Positions 51,880 through 64,000 of a DNA stretch of 64,000 nt are shown one piece after another. Under the pieces are notes generated by a model. That model saw only the letters and a program-made list of their open reading frames with translations, did not search any database and was not told the DNA's origin. Numbering within the stretch: the stretch's first letter is position 1; each line of letters begins with the position of its first letter. Source of the DNA: Liolophura sinensis (lineage: Eukaryota > Mollusca > Polyplacophora > Chitonida > Chitonidae); the NCBI RefSeq assembly GCF_032854445.1, contig NC_088295.1:27515385-27579384 (forward strand). The letters run 5' to 3'. Made by a program: the position numbers and the translations under genes.

Positions 51880-52259
51880 CTGACCGATCACATTGCGCTA
51901 ATTTTCAACCCTTTAAACAGTACGAGTTGCAATCCCGCTCCTGTTGCATGCTTCGGACAACCGCCTTATACGTCAACAAGTTGTCGATGTATTGTGATTT
52001 TCACAAGCTCTTCCAATTTTCCACGACCAATAAAGTCACTATGTAAGTGGAAACGCCAACTGATCGTATTGCGCTAATCTTGAACAGTTTTTTAACCCTT
52101 GACCAGTAAGGTTGCGTGTTCGAATGCTTTCCTCACTAGTTGGGGCTGCATACCACCTTATACGTCAAGAAGTAATCAAGTGGGCTCAACTGGTGACGTA
52201 TTGTGGTTTTTACATGTCCTTCCCATTTTCGATGACCAATAAGCTGTGGTGTAAATGAA
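51880..52259. repeat. Direct repeat, two diverged copies of about 180-200 bp
   Basis: The copies start at about 51880 and 52060. Both contain tgaTcg/ccgatca..attgcgctaat, ccttatacgtcaa, gtattgtg(a/g)tttt and gaccaataa(a/g). The second contains a tRNA-B-box-like gtgttcgaatg. Confidence 0.8.
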
Positions 52260-53687
52260 GCAATCTTCGGCACACGGTGTAGACACATTTCAGGTAAGTA
52301 TAATATAGCGAAGTCGGCCTCTCCTTGCTTTGGGCGTCCAACAGATTCGAATATCCGTAAACATAAGACCGAGAACCTGCATGTGCGATCACTACAGCTG
52401 CTCCCACGCCTTTCCAACCCTTGGAAATGAATTCTGTTCAAACTACTAACATGTGTTGGTTTGTGACTGTACAGACGTTATCCCCTCATTCGAGCTCAGA
52501 CATGTTCGTTCTCCTTTCCTTTAATTTATAGGTCGAAACGTTTTTATTAGTACTATATAGGCGTTAATTAACATACAAATCTCTACTCTACAATGTCAGT
52601 ATCCAGAGGTGTTCATATTGGTAAATTGTTTTAATAAATACTCAAACCTTGTTAGTTACTGCTTAATTGATGAACATTAAAAAAATGATAATGATAAAAA
52701 CAAACAAAAAAAAAAAAAAAAACAGCGTAGTAAGGACAGTGTGATTGTTGGCATATGGTCATACATATATGTATTACCGCTAAAAATCCGACCTATTGTC
52801 AACTTATCTCAATACAGGAGTTTATTCCAACTCATTTCATTCAAACGCACCTCACGAAAGAAATTCGAGTGACTGAAACAACTTTTACAAATATTTTTAT
52901 ACTTTCAAAATGGATTAAAATTTATTTGCTTACCAGATGGGTGTTGAATGCCGTCCTCATTAGTTCTTCACTTATATTAGCACACTTATATTGTACAGTT
53001 GTCAGGATAAATTACAAGTGCAGGAAACCGGAGTGCCCGGAGAAAACAAGCACCCTTCCAGGGTAGCCTATTGTATTCGTAAAGCCTCACTCATTCCAGA
53101 CGATTTATCACATCGACTCGCCGAAATCCAAAGTGGATGAAAATAGGACAAATCAATTTCCCAAGCGGAGTTCAAGAGATACGATTTGTCGAACACTACA
53201 ATCACCAACAAATAGCGCATGTTCTGTCGGGATGACTTTTTTTCCCGCGGATGTAAAACCAAGCACTGCATCGCTGAAACGGACACGTAAAGCTTTATCC
53301 AATTGGTTACCTTTTCCTGTGAAATTCGCTGCGACTCTGGAACAAGTCGGACTGATCAGAATATTCTTACCTAATACAACAGTGCTATACCTTACGTCAC
53401 CAGTTTGCCCATAAATCGTCATCGAAAAAAAAAAAAAAAAAAAAGGAATGAACAATATATACCGGGTAGCCATGACCCAGGTTATTTTTGGCAGGAAAGG
53501 TTCCCCATTCAGCCAATGACAGAAATCAGGATTGCTCATCTCTCCTACGCGGACTCATGAAGACACTCGTAAATACAGGTACCATGTCATTCAGCCTGAA
53601 ACTCATGTAAGGTAAATACATGTTTTAGGGCTTTCCATTCGAGCCCAGACGACTGTAATATCATTTGTAAGAAAATTTGCGTGGAGA

Positions 53688-53902
53688 TTTATTTATTTTT
53701 TTGATTGGAGTTTTGCCATACTCAAGAATATTTCACTTCAGTGATGGCAGCCAGCATTATTGTGGGAGGACACCAGGCCATCCACGACCAGCTACTGGTT
53801 GCTGACAGATTCCCCTCAACAAAGGGTTTGAAACCCTACTGGACGAACTCACGGTGACAGCATTGGTGAGACGCTCCTGAGTCACTGCGCTGGGCTAGTT
53901 TG
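53688..53902 (-). mobile_element. SINE, 5'-truncated reverse copy
   Basis: tttgattggagttttgccatactcaagaatatttcactt, then ggcagccagcattattgtgggagg and the head region up to cactgcgctgggcta. Confidence 0.88.
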
Positions 53903-56900
53903 CATAGAGAAGAAGGATTTCAAACTGCATTTACTATGTCCTTCCCCCCAACCCCTCCCTCCAAGATATGATCATTAACACTAAAGTTTCATCGGAATCT
54001 GTTAACTACATACTCCTTTAATACAAGTGGTCATTTATAATGTCCAAGACATGAAAACATTACATGTGAAAGATATAAAAATCTGCAACAATTTTTTGGC
54101 AATATTTTTGTTGGACAACACAAATCTACATTTCAATAAAGTACAATTACTTGTATTGAAGTTGGCAAAGTACATGCACTTTGCAAAAACAACAGCAGAA
54201 TGACCAAAATTTCTTGAAATCTTAAACCTACTTATAGACAAATAACAAATTTGTCAGTCATTATTACAGAAACCTACAAGGCATGAAGGCAGTTCTCTAT
54301 TAAGAATAAGCAAAAGGAAAACTTATCAAACTGGATAAATCATGAATAATATTCAATATGACATATTGGGAAGACAACACATAAATACGATTTATCTATG
54401 GTACGAGTCATTACAGTATTGCATTGTCTTTAATTTGCAGCAATACTCAAGGGAAGTTTTGGAAATCTGGCCACACATGATCTGTCAGTATTAGGCGGTG
54501 TTTTCATTTTATCATTTCTTCACATTTTCAACAGTACAAAAGCACTAACACATGAATGACTTGAAGGAGAATGCAAAGTTCCAAACTCTATGTTTTGCCA
54601 AGACTAAACTGGTTTAGAATGGGAAACTTCCTTGGACATTATTTTCAATGCCATGCACTGAAGCACTGTTTCATACCAAGAGAAGATAAACAACACATTC
54701 CAATAGACTCATGGCTTCTACATAAAATTTGCAAAGAAAAAAATACCAAAGTTTTGTTACCTATTCCTATCATGCAAACTGAACTAGAAGCCATACCACC
54801 GATATTTCCCACGCTCAAGTACATGAATAAAAAGTATTTACAACTTTGGTGGTGTTGGTTCTTGGACACAATTATTCCAGGTACACAAAGATGTATAACC
54901 GTTGATTTAGTTCACAGAACTATTCGTTGTCTTGTAGTCTAATGCCACACAAAAGTACAAAACATTGCATAGCCTACTGCAATAAGTAACCACAAAAGTC
55001 AAATCCTATCATATCTTGCACAAAAGACTAGAACTTCTAATGATTGATCTCAACCAAGTCTGCATCAGGTGAGCCAAACTAGGTTAAAACCAATATTTTA
55101 ACCTTATAAACAACATTAAATAATTGACACAAGTGCCTTGCAAGTTGGAAAAACTACTTCTGATATTACCACAGCAAAATGGTATTTCAACAAATTGACA
55201 TATTATTATGCTGTGTTACTATCTGCACCCAGCGTATCTACATCGTCATAATTCAAATTCACAGCAAAAAATGGGATATATTTTAATATAAGTGTATTTC
55301 AATATAATGGGCATGGTATATTTTTTGGAGGTTTTTAAGAAAAAGTGTACATGAGCACTGACAGTAAATATACAGACGTGAACAAAAGAAAAACAAGTCC
55401 TATATCAACAACAATCTACATGTACAATGACCAACAGGATAACATTGGCAACAGTTCCTACTTAATTTATAACTCTATAATAGACTAGTACAAATGTCAC
55501 AATCACTATACCTTGATTACTTTAGTATTTTCAACAAGTTTAATTTGTATATCTATACCTTGGAATGACATTTCTGACCCCCTTTTCATGTTTACCTCCC
55601 AAGATCTGGCCTCATCTCTGTTCAAAAAGGAACAAACTGTTCAATGTTTCATGGTCCAAGTCTAATGGAAATACTGTCTAATATATATATATATTTATTA
55701 TGAAGATTCCTTTTGTACATTTTTTGATGTTAAAAAGGTAGGGCAGATTCCTGTCCAACTCCAACCTAGCTAGTCTTACATCACAAGTGATGGTAAAGCG
55801 CATAGCATGTCTTTTAGCCCTCTATATAGTGTGATGCAATGCGATTCAGATTACATTTGCCCCATACTAGCCGAAAAACTACTAACAAGAAACAAAAATC
55901 ACCATCACACAGAATATCACATTAATACAGATACACGTACTTTCAAAAGTGTTTGCATTTCATTTGTAAAGCATGCAACGTTGAGCACTTCTAATTACAA
56001 CTTCTAATTATTTTCTAATAAATAGCATGCAGTTAATGAGCTATTAGGTTAACCTACATTACTGCTACTAACAGAGCTAGAACTATGCTCCGAACTGAAT
56101 CACCAAAATTTTGTCATCTTGATGTGAAAGAATGTTTTGGCTTTGATGGCAGAAATGCTCTAAGATTGAGTATACATGTAAACACTGACCTGAGATTGAT
56201 CATGAATTTCATATTTCTCTGAGAAACAGACGTCCATGGTGTCTTTCCTCTAACTTACTGACAGAATTTCTCAAGACAGCTAAATACAGCATGTAGTGTT
56301 TAATAAATGTGATACAAGCACAGGCACTATCCAAAACTCCCCAAATTCTCAGGTATGACTATGTTAAATGTGTATTCATTTTGTTTGGACATTTTTAACA
56401 ATGAAAAAAAATCCATCTAAATAAATCCGAATTCTGAGTCTTTTTTCCCTTTCTTTCATCCTTTATACCAAGAAGAAATTCTAGTTCCCAGGTCTCCATT
56501 TGGCAATGTGAGTAATACTGTTTAGCTCAGTGCACCTCTACCTCAAAAACTCTCATCTCCTCTTGCACAGAGCAAGTCACACTCTTTGAATAGCACATCC
56601 AAGGAAAAGTGAAAATTTATTTATTTATTTAATAAATTTTTGGGTAGGTGTTATTGGCATGGTCAAGAATATTTAATAACATTCACACATTCAAGATGGG
56701 TAATACCTTAGTCTGTATCCAGGACCCACAATGCCACTACCAAATGGAAAAGAACTCCAGGGCTAATGATTAGAACCAAGGCATCCTGGATATCCTAACC
56801 CCCAGGCAAAAATGCCAGGTGACCAAATAACAAGATCTTTAAATATTCATATGCCAAGTATAAGAATTTAACATTGTTTCATGAAAATACAAAATGCTCT

Positions 56901-57385
56901 TCACCACAATTTATCATACATTACTGCATTCAAATTGATTTCACTCTTTCCAATCAGCTAATAAAATGAAAAGAGAAAGGTCACATTGCAAAAATATCTT
57001 ACATATTTTTGATACTCCTGTACCAGTTAGACTGGAATAAAATACAGCACTATATATTCTCACCAATTTCTACTCACCATCTATGTACCCTTCATTCACT
57101 TCAACACACTGGTGCATAATCAAATTAATGTTAATGTACATGTAAGTCATAAAATTGTCATTAAATGTTATCGGTGGAGTGACAGATTCACCAGCAAACA
57201 TCTTCACACATGCTGTAAACAAGAGCGGCAGATCAATCACATGCATCTATATATACACATGCAGAACCACTGAACTACGTATGATATGATCTAACGGATA
57301 GAGATTCCCTTGTACATGTACTTATTTTCATCATGTAAATGATGTAGTATTAGCATAAAGATAAGCAATCCACTTGGAAAGGGTG

Positions 57386-57410
57386 TGGGGTGGGGTGGGG
57401 TGGGGTGGGC
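57386..57410 (+). repeat. G-run repeat (GGGGT)n, possible G-quadruplex
   Basis: Five runs of three or four G separated by one or two bases. The tract is about 200 bp past the stop of the membrane-protein gene; in its transcript it would be C-rich. Confidence 0.85.
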
Positions 57411-57606
57411 ACTAGCAACTCCTTAAGAGGACATCAGGAAACCCTTCAAACAAACACACTGCAGACGCTATGGAAGAAATCTCTGCACTTCTCTTTGCAG
57501 TTCAAAATGGAGGAGTCTTGAAATTGGTCATTCAAGGGAAATAACTCCTGTGAAGTACCAAGTGTAGAGCAAGAGATGCACACTTTAAATAGCGGGGAAT
57601 GATTAG

Positions 57607-59602
57607 TTAGTTTAAGTCTTCATAGTGGTGATCTTCCTCCTCTTTCTCACAAACAGCAGTGTCTACCTCAGCAGCCGTAGCGCCTTCTGCTGTGTCCTCC
57701 ATATCATACAACTTATTGCTCACAATTTTCACCTGCAGTGGTTTGTCCACTGCTTTCTCAACTGTGGCATTATTTTCTTTGGCGGCCACAATATTGGTGA
57801 CTTTTGGGGACAATGCTGCATCTGCGCAGGCTCCGGCAACACTTATGTTTGAGTAATAGTTGACTCCGTGATTGACAGGTTTGCTGACCTCCTCATACAG
57901 GGAGTTCATCTGATTGGCTGTGAAGCACATAGCACCCGGATCACGGCCTTCAGCGTCTGTCTGGCGTAACTGGGCATAGGACAGGTTCTCAAACTGAGGC
58001 GGTTCATCTTCACGATTTGGCTTCTTTCTTTGTCTGTAAAACAGAAAGCATCATTTTGTTTTTCAATGCTATAAGATGGACGAAACTTGACACTATGTGG
58101 TAAAGAAATAATGGAAAAAGCTGTCCAACATGAGTATTGGGTAAAAACTAGCTTTTGTTATGTTTGATTTATTTGACTGGAGTTTTACGCTGTACTTGTT
58201 AAGTGTGTTTTGCAGTTCGAGAGTAATCAGGGCAAATTTGCAATAGCTGTGACATGCTGCAAAAGGTTAAAGTTGTCTTACGTTCAGACCCCTTGTTAAG
58301 TGAAAGGCCCATGTTATAAGATAGGATGTAAAAGACAGACAGACAGAGTAACTTACAGAACTACTTGTCACAGATAAAAATGATAAAACAGGGGCTTGTA
58401 ATTGGTAAAATATTATCACATGAAAATGAGAGTCCATAGGTAACCATTAAGGATATCTAAAGTAACACACAGGTGAGCAGATTCGGTCATCTGTAAAAGG
58501 ATCCAAATTAGAAAGTAAACTTATTGAAATCATTAGATTAGGATTAACAAAAAATGCTCTTACAGAGAAAGCAGAGAAAAGTTAGGAAAGGGCTTTTCTT
58601 TATCGCAGAAGATTAGTTCACTAAAGAGAACATGAAAATTAAAGTAGGAAACAAACCCTGAATCATTTAATTTATGTTTACAAATAAAAATTCCACAAGT
58701 AAGGGTTGAAGCCTTTGAAATGCTTACCTTCTCCTATATACAAAGAACAGGATGCACAGCAGTAATAGCAAGAAACACATACTGCCTACACATATCCCAA
58801 TGACTGTGCCTAAGAGAAAAGACAGAAACACAGGTGAACATACATGAAGATTAACTTCAGCCACATGTGACAGCAAAATATTTGAACAAGCTACAACTCT
58901 AATGCGTTGCTAACTACATGTATGGACAGAGGCATTCTGAAATCTTTTCAGCTTGTGATATTAAGATTAGTGGAGGATATTTTAGGCGATGTGCAGATGA
59001 GGCAAGGTGGACGAACAAAAATAAGATTAACTGACAGGTGGACAGTGTTGTCCATTCGCACATAACTGATGGGACTCAATAGGAACCTAATTCACTGCAA
59101 TAAGAACCTACTTCAACTCACCATAACCTGTATACCAAACATGACATCTTTTTCTAAGCAGTTTAACTTCTATTATGATCACTTTGTGAAACTTGAAATT
59201 TAAGTTCTTCACAATTAAAAGCAGAAATTTAATTAAAACAGGCACAGTTTAAATAGGAACCTACTTGCAGGTCACCTCAATGTGAAACTGCATACCAAAT
59301 ATGAAGTCTTTATCTGAATAGGTTTGACTTAAGTGGTCTGTAATTCATATGAACAGATCGGTGGGTAGACATTGTGACTTCATCCCAAAAAGATTGATAA
59401 ATTAATCAAAACATTCAAGCAAATACATGTATAACACGGAAATAATGGTCACTTAAATAAATGAAAGCCTTTAAAATTATGCATATGTCTGACTCCCAAC
59501 TGTATCAGACCACATGAGCAATTTATCCCTGCTTACCTTTGTTACTGTCATTTGGATCCAAAGCTCCACTATGATACTCTATTGCAGAACCCTTGTTAAA
59601 AG
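57607..59602 (-). CDS. Single-pass membrane protein with tyrosine-motif cytoplasmic tail (3' part of gene)
   Basis: Three exons with matching phases: 59537-59602 (juxtamembrane stalk, ends DPNDSNK), 58728-58809 (transmembrane helix: GTVIGICVGSMCFLLLLL, then CILFFVY and a basic RRRQRKK stop-transfer) and 57607-58033 (cytoplasmic tail, about 140 aa, stop at 57607-57609). The orientation is type I by charge. The tail holds LSYAQL and SLYEEV, both fitting the ITIM pattern [SIVL]xYxx[LVI], YSNI fitting the Grb2 SH2 site YxN, and further tyrosines in KLYDMED and YEDLN at the C-terminus. This is the layout of immunoglobulin-superfamily or other adhesion/immune receptors, but no ectodomain exon was identified, so the family is unknown. 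The 5' end lies upstream, probably beyond the window. Confidence 0.78.
58164..58205 (-). mobile_element. SINE 3' fragment
   Basis: tttatttgactggagttttacgctgtact, in an intron of the membrane-protein gene. Confidence 0.65.
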
Positions 59603-62600
59603 CTGTAATAAACAAAAGAATAGTTTTAACTACCAATGGTACTATAACTCTATCTAAGAACAGTCAGCTGACAAACTGCATAGTAATCAAGTATAAGTTA
59701 TTTATGACAACTAATCAATGAGATACTGAACACATGTTAAAAAAAAAAAAACAAAAAAAAACACGACATTGACATAAACTGTTATTAATTATGTTATATT
59801 TTGCTTAACAATAGTCATTACTGTGACTGGAGACTAAAATTGTCACCACCTGTTGGGTTTCCATTAGAAATTCAGAAGGATATATATCCCCACTGTTCGC
59901 TTGTACTGAATTCACATTGATGGCAAGAAAAAAAATCGACAACTGTAGCCTGTGTTTTCTAGCTATAAACCAGACTGCCACTAATGATGTGAAATAATGA
60001 TGAGTCTGGCTTTGCATATTTATTTGATTATTGTTTCACACAAGAGTGAGGCTCTGAAAAATATAAATATTGGATGGAAATAAAAGTACATGTGTATGTT
60101 TTGGACTAGCTGTCATGTGATGCTGGATCAAGAATTACTGCACTTCACACAAACACAGTTGGCTTGATTTTATGTAGTACATTAGAGTGATCACACGACA
60201 ACAAACTGACATCAGTACAAACGTAGAGACATGTACAGACAACAGAGCCAATGTAGATGTACACAAGACACAATATAAATGGTAACTTCTCCACAATGAC
60301 CAACAAAATAAGCTTGAAAATGTCTGTTATGGTATCAGGCACAGAATCAAAATCCACCAACTGAAGGATAGTGTACAATAAAAGGCAACCAGTGCAAATA
60401 AGGAGTAAAAGTGAAATTAAATGAGGAGAAAAAAGAGAAAGCAAATCTTGCCAATTCAAATGGGAAATAACTTACATCTATTTTACTTCCTTGACCGACA
60501 TCATTTTTAATACTTTACTCATCCCTGTCTGTTCATATGTTGGAATGTTTACTAACATGAGATTAGACAAGCTTACTGAGGGATATAAACCTGCCTTATG
60601 TTATCTGGCCTCAGTTGTGTATTCTAATATCAAGTCTTGCCTCTGTAATGACGTTTTGGGGGCAAAACGGTAATGCATTAACTCATTCACTGCAACAGGT
60701 CAACTTAACTAGTACCTGAGTTCTAATTGCACAGAAAAGAAATTCTTCCCAGAAAACCTGTCTTAATTACGTCTGTACATAGAAAATAAATAAATAAATA
60801 AAAAATAACAAAATGGCTCATTTTCAACAAGACTTCTTATCAATGTACATACACATTAGGAATAAGTATGACAAAATATATTTGGCGTCTAATCAACCAT
60901 AGGTTAACTACTGCAGGTGTCCAATATTTGGATGCTGCTCTTCCAAAATAGTGATAAAAAATGCCCTCCTCAGACAGAAATAGACCACAATTAGTTCTTT
61001 CAGCCTTCTTAAGTACCCTTTGGAATGAGTAAAAGAATTAGGACCTGGTAATGTATGGCAAAGAGATCTGAACTTGTACGATTTTCATATTTGAATCTGT
61101 ATAGATTGCCAGCTAAGCAAGCATTGTTGGTAAACAAAGAATGAAGTAAAATTCTATGAGTGGAAGAATTCAAGACTTATGACCACTAGCAAGCCCTCAC
61201 CTCCACATCTACAGAGGAGTATATGTTATAATGTATCTTCGCTTTTAAGCACTGATGATAAATTTATAAACACCAAACTAGATAATTAAATGTGGATGCA
61301 TTGTAACTAATCTGTAAATCTGACAATATCACCAAATGAAAGGTCACAGAAACAGTGATTTCTTGTTACCTTTACACCAGGGTGATGGTGTTTCTGTTGC
61401 AATGGTAACCCATTTGACAAATATAATGGTTCAAATAAACAGAAGTACACAAATCATGATTTTATGACAATTTTACCCAAAGCTATCAAAAAAGATACAA
61501 TCCCTTGCACTTATGCAGGACACCATTTTAACAGTTAAAACATACATAAGTTAGATAAAGGTCTAGACTATAATTCTGTCCACGGAATTGCTATGAACCT
61601 TTTCCCATACATGTACAACGGTGAATTTCAATGCCATTTTTGGCACAAAATAACAGAAATACACTCTACACAGATCTGTGCAGGCAGAATAATTCTCTCA
61701 CAAGATATTAGAAAACACAGTACACCATTTCACCCCGCAAGGCTTGAAATTTGTTATATACATGTAGACTATGCTTTAAGCAAAGCAAAGGTTGCTTCCC
61801 CTGTCACTGGCAAACAGGTAGAGACTGTTTTGGCTTCAGATTAAAGTCCACAGTGTGAAAAACGCAGCTGTGCACATGGCACACTCTAGCAGCTTGAAAC
61901 TGGGTATTTGTATCACTGGTGAATACACTCTACAGGTGCACCTAAAGGTCAAGTTGCACTTTCACCTAGGTCTAATTAAGGCAAGCAGCAAGTGAAAAAT
62001 CTTGGCTAACAGTTCTGAATTTTGTACTTATGATATGATACTTCATTTCGGACCATGGCAAATACTGATGACTCTGAGGATATCGCCAGTGATTGCAAGG
62101 CAGTCCGAGTGGTCTCAAGCAGTTTGTGCATGCACAAAAAACCCCTGCTGCAATCAACTGCGATCTACATGAAGTTTGACTGATCTTAACTGGTCAGCTT
62201 TGTTGAGCATTGCAAATGATCCTCATGAATTACTTGCACATTTTTGTCACAGAGTGCTTTTAATTTCACGCAATCATATTACTGCTGCAAATAAACTGGT
62301 GGTCCTGCAATGGTTAATGGGTTATTATAGGTGTGACTGCAAACAATTTCTTAGGCTTCATATGGGCTAAATCAGCTGTGATTGACCATGATCAAAAGAT
62401 CAGGATGAATGACAGAGGTTGTAAGTAGTCATAGCTATGGTGTGGCTGGGCCTTGAGAAAAGATCAAACATAATGTAAGCTGAGTTATTTAGAAAGAGGT
62501 GTGAAATCAGACCTAAACGGCTGCAGACACATTTTCTGACATGCTTGGCAACTTCATCAATCAACTTCTAATGAAGAAGTCTTATGAGGCCTTGGGATGC

Positions 62601-63408
62601 ACCAAGTTAGAGCAATGGGAAAGGTGACATTGCCTCATTCTGCACTCATGCATGTATGGTCAAGAGGCAAAACTGGGTTTGGGTGATGAAAACGGAAACA
62701 AGCGTCCTGAACAATCGCTCATGACAAAAATGTTATGTGAATGAAGTCAAAGTGACTGTTTCCACAGGAAACAGAATTTTTCCAAATATGGACAGAACCC
62801 AGAGGCCTTAAGCTGATCATGTGTAGGTAACCATATTTTGCAATATGAAATCACTGACAAATGGAGGTTATGAGGCTGATGACTTTCAACTGGCTACCAC
62901 ACAGATGTTTCAAGATTTTTTTAATTACAACTTTTCAAGTATCCTCAGCACAAATGATTGAAGACCTGTATGTGTTACAGCAAGGTTAAATGGTTTAAGG
63001 ATCGAGATAATCTGAATCGCTTTCCTAAACCGTACAAAAATGGCAATGTTGGAAAAGGGTGACACAGAAACAAAAGTTTTCTGTCATTTCCAATTCTCCC
63101 TGGTGTAACATCATGCACGAACACTTGGCTTCAAATGACGTACTTGCAAACGCGCATGATGTCATTCCAGCATAACTGATATACTTGACATCACATCTAT
63201 CTGATTCATCGTCACATAAGGAATATCATCATGTCACAACAGGAAAATCTATTCAACCTGATGAAGATTTTCTTCTTGACGACTCTTCACTAATAAGGGT
63301 TAAATAGTGTTACTCGTGGTCAATGGTGTTAGCTCTGTTCCCTAGGGTAGCCTTCATATCATTTTAATAATTCGGCCTAGCTCTCTGCCTAGTGCTGAAT
63401 TAGCACTT
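59603..63408. other. Intron or upstream DNA of the membrane-protein gene
   Basis: No exon could be supported. A 104-codon hydrophobic ORF at 60145-60459 lacks splice context. A possible 24-nt micro-exon at about 61373-61396 (minus) has an AG and a GT but nothing else in favour. Confidence 0.45.
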
Positions 63409-63675
63409 TATTTATTTATTTTATTGATGTTTTATGCTGTACTCAAGAATATTTCACTTATATGATGGTGGCCAGCATTATGGTGGGAGGAAGCCAGGCA
63501 AAGGCCAGGGGAAACCCCCAACCATCCGCAGGTTGCTGACAAACCTTCCTACTTACGGCCGGAGAGGAAGCCAGGATGAGCCGGACTTGAACTCACAACG
63601 ACCGCATTGGTGAGAGGCCTCTGGGTCATTATGCTGCGTTAGTGCGCTAACCCAATGAGCCACAGAGGCCCCCAA
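63409..63675 (-). mobile_element. tRNA-derived SINE, full length
   Basis: Reverse copy with tail (ttttattgatgttttatgctg), centre (ggccagcattatggtgggag) and intact head (ctaacccaatgagccacagaggcccc). Among the best preserved in the window. Confidence 0.93.
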
Positions 63676-64000
63676 CTGGCACTTTAAAGTGCAATTTTGA
63701 ACAATACTGACAAATTCATCATCAAATACATCACTAAATTCAATTCTTGAGGATAATTTTTAATTGTGAGATGAATAATACGACATGTTATATAACTACT
63801 GATTAATGGGGTTCTCCTGCTCAAAACCAGACACAGCTGGTTTGGCTATGACCCTAATTAGACTAATTAATGCATGTTGTTTTTACGGCCTGCCAGCCAC
63901 CACGATGAAAATATTCATAAAGATGTTGTTACCTTGTAAATACTAACTGACAAACAAATAAGTAAATAAATGACAGTAGTTTAAAAAATTGTGCAGATAA

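Larger units (their letters stand above)
47818..57606. other. Gene-poor, repeat-bearing interval
   Basis: Apart from the candidate exon at 50579 and the repeats listed separately, no gene could be supported. Poly(A) runs at 52708 and 53426 and AT-rich stretches are frequent. Part of the end (about 57000-57606) is probably the 3' UTR of the membrane-protein gene. Confidence 0.5.

Noticed and set aside
53133-53539. Overlapping ORFs on both strands (93 and 128 codons)
   Set aside because: Both strands are open at once and part overlaps repeat-like sequence; no basis for choosing either.
54571-54942. 123-codon plus-strand ORF
   Set aside because: Composition looks random, with no domain, no splice sites at its ends and no supporting context.
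56615-56822. Further SINE copy (AAAT-like start, tcaagaatatttaa)
   Set aside because: Only the tail-like part agrees; the rest does not align by eye with the family.
60145-60459. 104-codon minus-strand ORF with several hydrophobic stretches
   Set aside because: It looks like multi-pass membrane sequence but has no family resemblance and no splice or promoter context; AT-rich DNA often gives such ORFs.
1-64000. CRISPR arrays, bacterial operons, riboswitches or integrated viral genes
   Set aside because: None seen; the gene structure is that of an animal genome, and no reverse transcriptase, integrase or capsid-like frame was found.

Overview
This is a eukaryotic (animal) genomic window: AT-rich, with many short exons bounded by GT/AG splice sites, long introns, tRNA-derived SINEs, a MITE and microsatellites. 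The SINE type (GGCC...GTGGCTCAGTCGGTTAGCG head, AACACCAATCAAATAAATA tail) and the abundance of ACATGTAC words suggest a lophotrochozoan, most likely a mollusc or brachiopod. That placement is inference; the gene identities are much firmer.

Layout. (1) 1-2.9 kb: no recognised gene, two weak isolated exon candidates and a TA microsatellite. (2) 3182-17377, minus strand: a complete CCDC40 gene (axonemal ruler / inner-dynein and nexin-DRC assembly factor of motile cilia), 22 coding exons, about 1190 aa, all splice phases consistent. (3) 17378-17529: a very short divergent promoter interval with a CRE palindrome and an X-box-like half site. (4) 17530-28096 (+3' UTR), plus strand: a complete TBC1D16 gene (Rab GTPase-activating protein), about 991 aa with both catalytic fingers. 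The head-to-head order CCDC40/TBC1D16 is the same as on human 17q25.3, so this looks like an ancient bidirectional gene pair. (5) 28.1-33.7 kb: TBC1D16 3' UTR and intergenic repeats. (6) 33723-41177, minus strand: a LUC7-like (LUC7L/LUC7L2) U1 snRNP splicing-factor gene whose exon structure is preserved but whose frame is broken by four or five single-base homopolymer indels (pseudogene or assembly error). (7) 41.2-57.6 kb: gene-poor, repeat-bearing DNA with candidate first exons at 47.8 kb (minus) and 50.6 kb (plus), a MITE, SINEs and tandem duplications. (8) 57607-59602, minus strand: the 3' end of a single-pass membrane protein with a tyrosine-motif-rich (ITIM-like) cytoplasmic tail. (9) 59.6-64 kb: nothing recognisable beyond SINE copies; 5' exons of gene 8 may lie here or beyond the window.

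The best candidates for something new are the membrane receptor with ITIM-like docking sites, the triplicated cassette exon (one copy dead) and the lineage-specific Ser/Arg/Pro repeat exon of CCDC40, the alternative first exons of CCDC40 in the bidirectional promoter, and the state of the LUC7-like locus.
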